This document shows positions 26,603 through 38,600 of a stretch of DNA of 64,000 bases, one piece after another. The DNA comes from Anaspis maculata. Lineage: Eukaryota > Arthropoda > Insecta > Coleoptera > Scraptiidae. The stretch's first letter is position 1. Each line of letters starts with the position of its first letter. The stretch is from assembly GCA_949128115.1 (NCBI GenBank), contig OX421967.1:22832635-22896634 (forward strand), in the 5' to 3' direction. A program made the translations under genes and the position numbers. The notes beneath the pieces were generated by a model. It had not been told where the DNA came from. It did no database searches and saw nothing but the letters and a program-made list of their open reading frames with translations.

Positions 26603-29600
26603 AATTATATTCTGCTGTTGTTGCTGGTACTGCTGTTCTATACTAGGTGGCGGCTGTTGCGCATACTGAATTTGTTGCTGATCTTGCTGCGTATACTGTT
26701 GAGGCGGTTGCTGTTGCTGCTGCGGCTGTTGCTGTTGATAATTGTAATTCGGCGGTTGAGTCTGCGACTGTGACTGTTGCTGCTGCTGCTGTTGTTGTTG
26801 CTGCTGCTGCTGCGCCGCCTGGGCGTTCTGCTGTTGCTGTTGCGATATTTGCTGTTCGACTTGCTGCTGAATGAACTGCTGGTACTGCAGCTGCTGCTGG
26901 TTCAGCGCCTCTTGCTCTTTCTCGCGCTGCTCCCGCTCCTTGTTCCGCTGTTCCTGTTCGCGTTTGATGTGGGCGATCTGCACCTTCAACAGCTGGGCCA
27001 CCGTTTTGGCGTCGTCCTCGAAGATGATGCCCGACTTGGCCATTTCCTCGGCGATCGTCTCTTGCTTGTCAGTCTCCATGTCGAAGTCGAATTGTATGGC
27101 TTCGTTTTCTTTGTGTTTGTGGGTGCGCTTTTTCGGATCGATCACCCGCAACCTGAACACTACCTTATTGTCCTCCTGCGACACCACCTCCACCTTCAGG
27201 CCGACATCTTCCTCGAAGAACGCATGGCTGAGCAGATCCTTGACCTGCGGTCGGTCCTCGTTGCGCGGCCTGATGCAGCTCTCGATCACGTCTTTGATCT
27301 CCATGTTCTGGACCTTGTCGAAGCTGGCGGGTTTGATGCCCTGCAAAAAGCATCCAGCAGTGAGTGACGCGAGCCCAAATAAAGTTTCTGTGCCGTTACG
27401 TTCGCTTGTGGTCACAATTTCAATATAGACAACTGCAAAATTGCGAGAAAAACTCTCATCCTTACGCTATGCATGCTTCGAAAACCAGTTCAACAAAAGC
27501 TAAAATTTGGACAATCACTGTTATCATACCACGACCCTTATCCCCAAACAAAGCACTGCTATTAATTGCGGTGATTGTGCTTGTTCTACATAGCAATCAA
27601 GCGATCTGGACACATGAGATGGCACAAAACTCTTATATCTCCTAACCTAACAACACCTTGCAGTTGTAGATTTCTGTTTGCTACCAACAGCGATTCATCA
27701 ACGTGAAGAATAATAAGAAATAATAAGACAGCATCACTTATAGAAGTCATCGCTCATCGTACATACATGCCCTTCGTAGGTATGGTATGCCCTTTGAAAA
27801 CAACACTAGTTAATGGAGGAATACACCAACCAACGCCAAGTTGCGGAGACAACAAAGCGGAGAGGACTGACTAAAATTTCTACCTGAATTTGGACCGCCG
27901 TCTGGGAACGGGCCGAAAAGTGCGCGAAGATTTTATTGTCAATATCACAATAAGCGGATAAGCGACGAGGGGTGAGAGGTGCACTGGTTGAATTCATTAT
28001 TTAACTCTTCTTTCAAGCAATTGAAAACACGTGAGTTTATCCAGAAGCACCAGGAGGACACTTTTATTTTCTATTGTTTATTCTTCTTTCTATCTTGACA
28101 CGTCAAAATAAATTACTAATAGAAAGTACGATAATTAAAAACCAATAACGACACTGGAACGTTAATGAAAAATTAAAACACGAATACACCGAATAAAGAC
28201 AAACAAGTTACTATGAAGCAATTAACAATGATTATGATTACTTGTCAAAACATTAAAAATTAAGACTTTGATGAAGACTGCTTGAAACGAAAAAAGCACA
28301 CGAGATAAAATAGGCAACAAAGTCTTATCGCGTTTTTCAGCACCATTCAGTGTTATAAGTATTTTGTTGAAATTTGAAGAACATAAACAAAAAATGTCCG
28401 GCCTGCGCTTATACAAGGTGTCGCCAAATTAGCGCAAAATAGGCACGTATGATAAATAAAACTACAAAACATATTCAACGATAAAGAATAAAGGGGCTTG
28501 GAGTCCCGCTCCTTAACCCCCCATAGTTCCGAAAATAGAGAGACTAATTCATCAAAGCATTTCCCCGAACTGTCCTGGACTTTTTTAAGGGTAAATGTGA
28601 AACACTCTGTGCATAACCGATGTCGAACAGAACCACTGTCGTAATGATTGATTAGTTTTTACGATTTCTTCACCACTTCAGAAAAGAAACATGGCCGGTT
28701 CTTGCACCGAGCCCTTGAGTTGTAATCAGCCGTTCAAATTACAAAGATTTAGTAGTTCGCATCAAAGCAAAGTGAAGTGGAGGCGAGAAGACGTCAATTT
28801 CCTGTGCCTGTCTACATTTTGTCACCACTCCCTTGTGCACAAAATCTTTCGTGAATTCTCTATAGGGCACTGTTTTAATGAAATATGTGATTGAAAGGTG
28901 TGAAATGATACTACGGTGATGAGAAATTGACGCACCAGTATGAAGCAACGATCACTGATACAATTTTTCGTTTCTAAGTCAGGTAAGTTATCATACTTGA
29001 TGGCAATTAATTATTTGTCAATGGATAATACTAATGGACAATAAATATCTGTCCAGGGACCTATTTCATCAAGCGACTTTCTGTGTATTCTAAAATCTAT
29101 CTGGCCGTCGGAAGTCCCATGTCTATATTTTGGCAAATTTAGAGACCTCGCTTTTTCCATTTGGACAGTTTATTTTATTTTTTGACCTCAACTCAAAGAT
29201 ATGAAGGTGAAATTCATACCTCTAAACAGTTTCTGATTTATCTTGCTATTCCTTCATTTACAAGGTGGTATGAAAAAATCAACTATCAGGTCTTCCGGGA
29301 AAATATTTTCCTTTTTGAGCGATTTTCGAAATCCTCACATTGGAGCTCAACTTCAGGTAAGAAAGCCCCAGGAACTGCCTGTTTTACAAGTAGGAATAGC
29401 GCCCTTCCTCACCTGCGAATGTTCGAAACCAAAATTACTCAAAAACATGCAGTTGTAATTTGGTCCCTCCATCAAGAATTCATGGCGCAATCAATCATGA
29501 ATAATTAAAGATTGTTCAGAATCAATGTTTTTTCCTAAGACAATGTTTTTCCTCCCGATCGGATTCCGAGACCGATATTTGATGCCACCCTATGTATACT

Positions 29601-32600
29601 ACATATATAAACTGTGTCTAGTTAGTCAATGGTTAGATGATTATTATACAAATCGGTGGATTAGCAGGAGAGGACCCATTGAAGGGCCTCCCAGATCACC
29701 GGACTTGACTTCTCCAGACTTCTTTCTGTAGAATCCCTTCAAGTCTGTTATTTTTGAAACTCAGCCGGAGTCGATTGAAGAACTGCGGCGTAGAAATAGA
29801 GGAAAATGTCGCGCGCTTTCAAGAGAAACCTTCGAAAACGTTCGACAAGAGTTCGAGTTCAGGCTCTATTATTGCCTTGAAAACAGCAATCATTTTGAAC
29901 ACTTATTGTGAACATTAGGTCTTTCTTTTTGGTTTGAAGTTGTTAAAATTTGATTTATCGTGGAGTGAATTTATTTAAATCAATGTGAACCCATTAAACA
30001 GTTTTTTATAAATTACATATTCGAAACCTACTCAAACAAAATATGGAATAATTGGTATTACTGGAAAGTATTTTTCAATGGCTTTTTATTGATGTTCCAC
30101 AAGTGGGGGGTTGCCATTAAAAAAAAAATTGTGGAGGGGGCTGGGGCTCAGACGCTGAGTGGGGGTGAGTCACTGACTTCACTATTATGGTTCCCCCTCC
30201 ATTCTGTCGGCGATTTTGGATATCTGCTTTTGTTTCAGACTAACAGGCAATTGTGAGTTTTGAATTTGACACCTGTATGTATGGCACAACTGGTCCCCTA
30301 GACAAGGCGATGAGAACCAACTGAAACTGTGAATTCCTGGTTGGAGATGCGATCACGGCCTCTCTTAGACAGGAGCAGCTTGAGACAAGAGCAGCTTGGT
30401 CTTTGAGTCATTCAGCACCAAGCCATGCCACTGCAAAATCTGATGCATGTTTTCAAGGTCCGCATTAACTCTCAACATCGCCCAAGCAAGATGAACGGCA
30501 TCAAAGGAAAAATACGAGTTGAGTATCATCTGCATGAATGATGTATGCTAAGGGAAGACAAGTAACCACCAAAATATGAAGTATAGGCGGAATACAAAAG
30601 AGGACCATGAATAATGCCCTGCGGCAACCCCCCCCCCCCCTCCGTTTACCCACACGAAACCCAGTTGTTACCCAACCAATGGAAAATGAACATATTTGTC
30701 CAATGTCAATGAGTTGATATCGTCCAGGAGTCCGGGACTCGGAAAAAGTGCACATTAGCAATGCTTTCCACACTGCCGTATCAGAGACTTCTTGGCCGCA
30801 TCCTTCTACAACACAAATTACTGGTATCGCGCATTTCAATCGTAAACACTGACGGTCGGGGATTTTCGAAAAGTCAAAAAGTAATGTCATATCGGACAAA
30901 CATTGCGGTTAAACGCGTCTTAAGTTGTGTCCACGGTTCCACGAAGCATCGATGTGTCGCTGTCGTAGATCAGTGGAAAGTCATTAATATTCCCCTCTGC
31001 CAAATAACCGATTTCTTGTTGGTCTGTTGAAGTGCAGCCGGCAACACCTTAGAGCTCTGTGAACACAGCTTTATGCATCGTGGCTGCTAGTTTGACGTCC
31101 GATCTGAGATCGCTATGAGGTTAGAATTTGATGATTTTGGTCACTATTGAAAGATAAAAGTTGGATCTAGTCATTCATTCGTCCTTTTGTCTAGTTTCAG
31201 AGTAAAAGTTGAGTTTGAAGGGACATAAGGGAGACCATTATAAACAACAACTCTGAAAAGAAAACAAAGGAAAAAGCCTAGTGGATGAGTAACAAGACGA
31301 AGTTTGAAACGATTTTATGGAAAAAAATCGTAGATTTTTCGGCATAGGCTTCATTTGAGACAGGAATTTAGGATTCTCGTCGAACGTTAAAAACGCCGTA
31401 ATTTATACAACACAATATGAATATTAGTAGACAGAGACAGAGCTTGATTGTGAGCGGGTTCACCATATTTGCTACCAGGGGCGCGATAATAGAGCATGTG
31501 GGCCATGGATGTGCGCATGACAATAGGGTGATTGCATGAAATTCGTTCACCTGATCACCGCCAGGCAGCGCAGCGCAAGGATCGAGTTATGTTTTGACGT
31601 TTGTTAGGGAATTGCATTGGGGCCATAGACAAGGATTGGAGCACATAACAGATGTAAGTAACGTAAAACACGTAAAAATGACAGTATTTGGAAGGTTATT
31701 CCGGTTGACGTTGACTCCGCATGGATGTAACTTGACAGATGACAATGACACTATTGACATCCTGCTATAAACTCCCTCTACATGCAATCACCCTATTGGT
31801 TTGAAAATTGGCCGTCTGAGGGCGCCACCAGTATCGTTGATGGATTTCAAATTTGAGTTTGTCGTGTGTGTCTGTAAACTACTGTACGGCCTGCGTCGCT
31901 TCCAATCTATTCTGCTACTCCAACTTGAAACCACATCAGGTTGTTTCACATTGCTGCTTCCGATAATGAATGGAAATACTAAAGACTTGAAGAGACACGT
32001 CGTACTGAAATCGACTGGTTTTATCCCGAGTGCCGTGCTGCATTAAGCCGCGTCCAGACTTGGTAACATGTAACGTAACATTGTTTCAAAACAATGTTTC
32101 TTAACAATGTTATGTTTGTTTCATCGTCCACACTTGAAGGTTCGCTTGAAGGATAACATGCAACATTTTTGGAGCGCCAGTTTCATTTACAATGCAACCG
32201 TATGATCAAAAACTTTTCTACTTTGCGGTAGGCTGTGGTCTACTCAAAATCAGCCTCGTTTGCCTGCCAATGACCACGCTACAGCCTACCGCAAGTAGAA
32301 AAGTTTTTGATCATACGGTATTTCACACTAGTAGGTCATGAAGGCGCGCAATAGGACTGTGTATCTTACGTGTTATCCGGGCCCATGCGCGTAGAATTAG
32401 GCGCTTGATATGAAACTTCCAGACAAATAGCGTCTGTTAACACGTAACATGACCAGAAAAACTATCAATAATCGTTTGTGTAAGTGAAATTTTCAACTAT
32501 TGATGCTCACTGTCTGTGAGTTGTGAGACTGATGTTATTTCAATCTTTTAAACATAAAAAACAATCATTTTGAAGGTGGAATAGGAAGGCACGCTTTCGG

Positions 32601-35600
32601 TTCTTACAAGAAAGAATGGAAATAAACACTGCGTCATGACAAGTGTAGTAGCGAGAGTCGATACGATGAAGAAAAAGGTTTAATTTTATTCCGTTTCCGC
32701 GAACACGTGGCGTGGAAGTTTTGGTCAGGGCCCTCTCCGAGTCTCCTCTAACTGAAAGCCTCTGGGGCCAAAGGTAGGCGAGCCGCGAGAGCCATTCTCA
32801 TATGGTACGTTTCAGGCAATCCTTGCTACATGAATGTACTGCGGATTGCATAAGACTATCCGGCCCAGAAGCTAGGCAGAAGAACGGCAGAAGCCGTATT
32901 CGGGGTTGCCAAGTGAACAAGAAATATAAATTTCAAATAGACCATATTAATTATTCTCACTTTCCCCTTCCACTAGTCATTTGTAAGTTAGGTATGTGCC
33001 TGTGACCATGCGCACTGCAGTAGATCTCGCGCGCCACAGCATGCATAGAAAACGGAACTTTGCTGTCGCTGTCAGAATTTACGATTTCAAGGTGTTTTCT
33101 TGATTCTTGGGACGTTTTTAATCTTTTTTAACCATACTTTTACGTGACGGCTGACGCTCGGTTCGCTTTCAGGCGCTGTCAAAATTCTCGTTAGCGGAAG
33201 TTGTGCAATAAAATATGGCGGGTAATTTGAAATTGTTTTGGATTCAAAAACCCCATTCTAAATTGCTTCGCATAAACTTCACATCAAGATTTTCCATTTC
33301 ATTATGGTGAAAAGTAGATCAGGTATTTCTTTTTACACACTTGCTATGTTATACATTCGTTGAAATTGTCAATTTGCACCTTGAATTGATCATTTTACAA
33401 AGTCATTCAACATGCATATTCTTATGGGAGTTTCAACCCAGCACATGTGGTTGTCTCTCTCCCCGATCTGCGACTGCGCTTTGAATAATTAATATGGTCA
33501 ATTCTTCGATATAATTATTTCCCAGTTTTGAACTTTCATTCAGTATGGTGTCAGATTCCCTAACTAGAAGAGCGCAAGGAAACATCTTGCAAAACAAATT
33601 GATTTTATAGTGACTATTTGAGGTGACAGTATATGTAATATAACGTATTATTGGTAACGGCGGCCATGCCAAATCTGACAACATCGCGATAACAGACTGT
33701 GGATCATTTGCGAAATAAGCAAGGAACTTCCAATATTTTTATTATTTTGTAAAAAAGAACTATACAAAATACAAATTTGGCTTGCGACTGGTTCTTCTTC
33801 ACATTTTTAGTAACTTTTTTGTATTTATCTGGAGACTCAGTCATGAAATAGCCTGGTATTCCATAGAAAAGTCGATATTTGTCTGGATGTTTCAAATTTT
33901 GCACTAAATAGCGACAGTTGCGTCCATGTTGCATCTGCGCCGTGGGGTCAGGAGAACGCACTATAATCAAAAGTCAGGTGGTCCTGGACATTGAATAAAC
34001 TACTCATTTTTACTTTCGAATTTTGATGAAGCTTGGAGCCGCTACATCGTGCTTCGAGCATAATAATAGGCAACACAACATACAACAGTTACCTTCGCTG
34101 AGCTGAAGATTTTACAACAGCTGAACCACAGAATAATGCCGAGCTCTGAACTGCGACCTGCGACTACACGAACACGCCGTAAACACAGAATCACAGAAAT
34201 GAAATGCGTTATTGCGTTCTAGCATTGAATGTTCTAGTAGTAAATTTCAAAACAAATTTGGAAACCACCCTCAGATGTAGACAACCAAACATACTTCAAC
34301 TGATGTTGTGCTGTAGGGGAACAGTGTCTGAGCTAATGCAATCAAATATAGATTATTTTATAAAAAAGTACTAAACTTTCGGCAGAACACCAACATTAAA
34401 AAAATTCATTCTGAAAATTGTGAGCAAATATCATATGATGATGATGTTCGTTTTCACGTTTGTTACTTCTTGTGATACATTCAGTGTTCACAGTTACCTC
34501 AATGTCCCCTATCAGTTCGTATCAAACTACCTACTTGACCACGTGATCAAGTTCGAAGTTCGAACAGCGCAATCGCGTCTATGGCCTTGAAGTGGACATC
34601 TTTTTTTTAAGTTTTGGATTTCAGCCCAAGCGTCGCTCTTTTTTTGTCGATTCTTATAATTTATTGGAATTAGCATCAACCTCATAAATTGTTTTCAGCT
34701 GAAGACTTTTAAGGCTTCACCTTCATTGTGGGTGTCCCACAAAACACGCTTAGACCTGAAGAGGTCGATGAGGTGAATTGTGGCTCCGTTTGTCCATTCC
34801 ATCGTTGGTTAGTTGTATTATTTGTGTGGTAATTATCGTAATTTACGGCAAAAGAACTTTTACGTGCCAGAACCGCGAAGAAAATGATCAGCTGATGACT
34901 GCCGCTGGCGGGAAACACCAAGTCTGGACGGCCGTGCAACATGTTGCAAAACAATGTTTTCTAACATTCTTTGATCGTACCGCCACCCGACGGATAACAC
35001 GTAACATGTTGGAAAAGCAAATGTTTTGCTAGAAACACGCGAAATTTCTTCAACATGTTGGATAACTTTGCGGAATAACAATACAGCATGTCTGGACGCG
35101 TCTTTAAGCTTAGTCCGCACGGGCGGTATACCGCTGGTTTTTGGCGATATACCGCTATTTTTTTTTGCCGCTGAAATCATCGTCCGCATGGGCGGCGAAA
35201 ATCAGCGAATAATTAGTGTCACGTCTGTTGTTTAAAGTGTCAGATCACGTTTGTCACGCGAATTGCATGTAGTCCAGGAATTTTAGCTGTTTAAATCGCA
35301 AATAGCGAACAAAAATGAAAGCTAGCCGGATTTTTGTATATAAGCTCAGTTAAGCATGTAGTTCAACATAGTAAAAGTCCTCAAGAATCCGGTGTGAGCT
35401 TCGGCCGTTGTGGCCTCGAGAAGAAGTTGAGGATCAGTTTTTCGTGTTTATCTCGTAAACGATGGCACTTGGGGGAAAAGCACTTGGAGCAAAATTGTTG
35501 GAAATTGTGTTGTCTACAAGAAAGGTCCTTACATATTTCATCATCAGTCCACTCCTTCTTCGTCAAAAGACAAGAAAATCAAAATGGTCCAGATGCTCGA

Positions 35601-38600
35601 TGCTGAAGACTGTATAGACCTTGAGTTTTATGATGGCGGAATGCCACTTCGTAGAGGTGTTGTTTGATCCACTCTCTTTTGATTGAAACTTGAAGCCATC
35701 AATATGAACTATGCCGGCGGCATATACAGGGTGAAATAAAAATAAAAAGTTGAACATTTGTACCTCAAGAACCAAAATAGGTGAAGACATGTAAATCGCC
35801 ATCAATAATTCTGATTTCATGGTCATGAAGTCGTCGCAAACTTGAATTAAATATCTTGAGCCGTTCTTGAAATATCTTCAATAGACTGAAGTTGTTACCT
35901 AACAAAAAAATTTTTTTGTCTACTTATCAGAAAAAAAGTTGACTGTGTTTTTTCCAAAAGTAGTTGGCCTAGAGAGGGTTTTTCACTGTTATTTCATTTC
36001 AAATGTGATTGATCATTGTTTCGATTCAAAACACCAAGTTTCGATTCAATATCTAAAGAATTACTGATATACGGAAAACTATTTTTTTTTCGTAATGACC
36101 TCAGTCTTCTGAAGATATTTCAGAAACGGGTCAACATATTTGATCCAAGTTTACGACGACTTCATGATTATGAAATTAGAAATATTTTTGGCGATTAACA
36201 TGTCTTCACCTATTTTGGTTCTTGAGATACATTTGTTCAACTTTTTATTTTTATTTCACCCTGTATATGCCACCGGCATAGTTGGTATTGATGGCATTAA
36301 GTCTCAATCAAAAGAGAATGGATCGAACAACACCTCTACCAAGTGGCACCCTGCCATCATAAAACTCAAGGTCCGTAAGGTCTTCGGCATCGAGCATCTG
36401 GACTATTTAGCTTTTCTTGTGTTTTGACGAAGAAGGAGTGGACCGATGGTGAAATATGTAAGGACCTTTCTTATAGGCAATAAAATTTTCAACAATTTCT
36501 TCCCGAGCACTTTCTTCCTAAATGCCATTGTTCACGAGATATACGCGAAAAACTGATCCTCAACTTCTTCTCGAGGCCACAACGGCCGAAGCTCACACCG
36601 GATTCTTGAGGACTTTTACTATGTTGAACTACATGCTAAACTGAGCTTATATACAAAAATCCGGCTGGCTTTCATTTTTGTTCGCTATTTTTTCTATAAT
36701 TCCTGGACTAATGATGTAGTGTCTGGATATTCTTCAAAAAACGGGTGTTCTTCAAATCAAAGACGATGTTAATACCTACCTAATGTTATTGTGATAAATA
36801 AAAAAGCAAAATTCTCATAAGTACGTGGTCTTCTTTTGAGTAGGAAACTATTTTTTGCAATAGATACATGCTGGCGACGGGTGTCTTTCAATGATTTATG
36901 TGAGCATTTTGAAATGATCAACTACAGAAATGAGCAGCCCGAGCCCATGAGAATCACAGTCACACCTACGACGATGACGAGTGACGACACGGTGTGGACA
37001 GTGAACCCCGCTCTCAGCCTTGCAACTAATTGAAGAGGTTTAGAAAAGGCCTCCACTGTGGAACTTCAAACTTCCATTGCGGGAAAGGCACAAACTAGGG
37101 CACAAATATATAAAAGAAATATTGTGGCGTGAAACCTAGGTACATGTATTTTGATGGTACTCAAAACCGTGCACGTTTTCTTTTTTTCTTGATAATCTTG
37201 CCTCCGACCTTGCTCTGGTGCAACTCAAGCTCATGCAGACTGCAGATGGATTCATAACTCTGAAATCAAGCTGATACGTGTCCACCGTACAGTAGTCACG
37301 ATTTTTCCTCTCTCCCTTGAACTGGTACATCCATCAGTGATCAAGTTTTTCCATTTCGTCTTGAGATAAGCACCGGGCTCCTTCCTAGCAAAACCTAACG
37401 TCACATTTTCATGCTGTGTCAATGCTGACACTTTGAAAACAGCGGTCAATCGCTAAAAGTTGGCGGGGATTCAACTTTTAGCGAATATTCGCTGATGCCC
37501 GGTTGCAGGAACGTGGTAGCAAATTTTGCTACGTAGCAAATTGAATCGGGTTGCAGGAACAGGGTATCAAACACGGTAGCAAACAGGCTGTGGCTAAGGT
37601 TGTCACACATTTGAACTACTTGCATCTTTTTATGCGTAGGTAAGTACCTAAAATGTCTGATTCGACACTTAATTTTGAATTTTCCAACGTCTCCGATTTT
37701 TATTCTCCTGAGAAGACCAAGAAATAGCAGTTCCTTGACACCTCGGGTCATTGACGATCGAAAAAACCTCCTCGTAGATAAAAAAATGTACTGCGCGGGC
37801 TGCGGGCTGTCAAAGTCAAAGAAGCGTCAAAAATTTTGAGGTTGACAGCATTATTTATTTCTTAGAGTTTTGAACAATAATATGCAAATCATTGCACTGA
37901 ATTAAGGCATAAATCCATCCTGCACAGGCTCTCGATCAGGTGAATATGGCAAACTGCCTCCGTAGATGCTATTATGTCGATCAACAATTCCAGGTTCAGG
38001 CGATGGGAGTTACAGACTGAAATTGCGAACACTTGCTGGATGCCTCCACGAGCACGAGCCTTGTACCTCTGGCGGAAATAAAGCTGTTGTTTACACCAAG
38101 AATGCGGAGCTCCTTATTGCAAAGCATTGCTCGGTCAAAGTATTAGTGCTTCAGTGACAACGATGAGTTACAGGAGTACTGGAACTGTGATCCTGTGACG
38201 AAACTTAAACAATTCTGGGCCGCTAGTGACACTGTATCAAGAAAATGTCCAGTGCTAATTCAGTAGCTCCAGAACAGCTCTTGATGGTAGGAAATACTGC
38301 AGGAGCCGTTTGCATGAGCAACAGCGAAGTAATTGAGAGGAAGGAAGGAAACTGAATTCTGGATTTGTCAAGTTTTTCTTTGGTACAAAAATAAATCTCA
38401 CACAGTGGAAATGGCTGCCTCTTTTCTCTTGTCCTAATTCAACCTAATCCCGCAGAATCTAATCCCAAAAATTCGTTTTGGCCTGGATAACTGGTTGCCT
38501 ACAGCCACTACCCAAAATTCTCAAATTCTGATCAATGAATCGAAACTCAAACGTACACTTGTGCTTGCTTTTTAATCTTCTCCCGTGCATCTTTTTCCAT

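Noticed and set aside
24760..27428. Long plus-strand open frames rich in Leu, Val, Ala and Arg opposite the Gln-rich exon
   Set aside because: They are the complements of CAA/CAG codons in other frames; no start context, splice sites or domain, and the minus-strand exon fully explains the openness.
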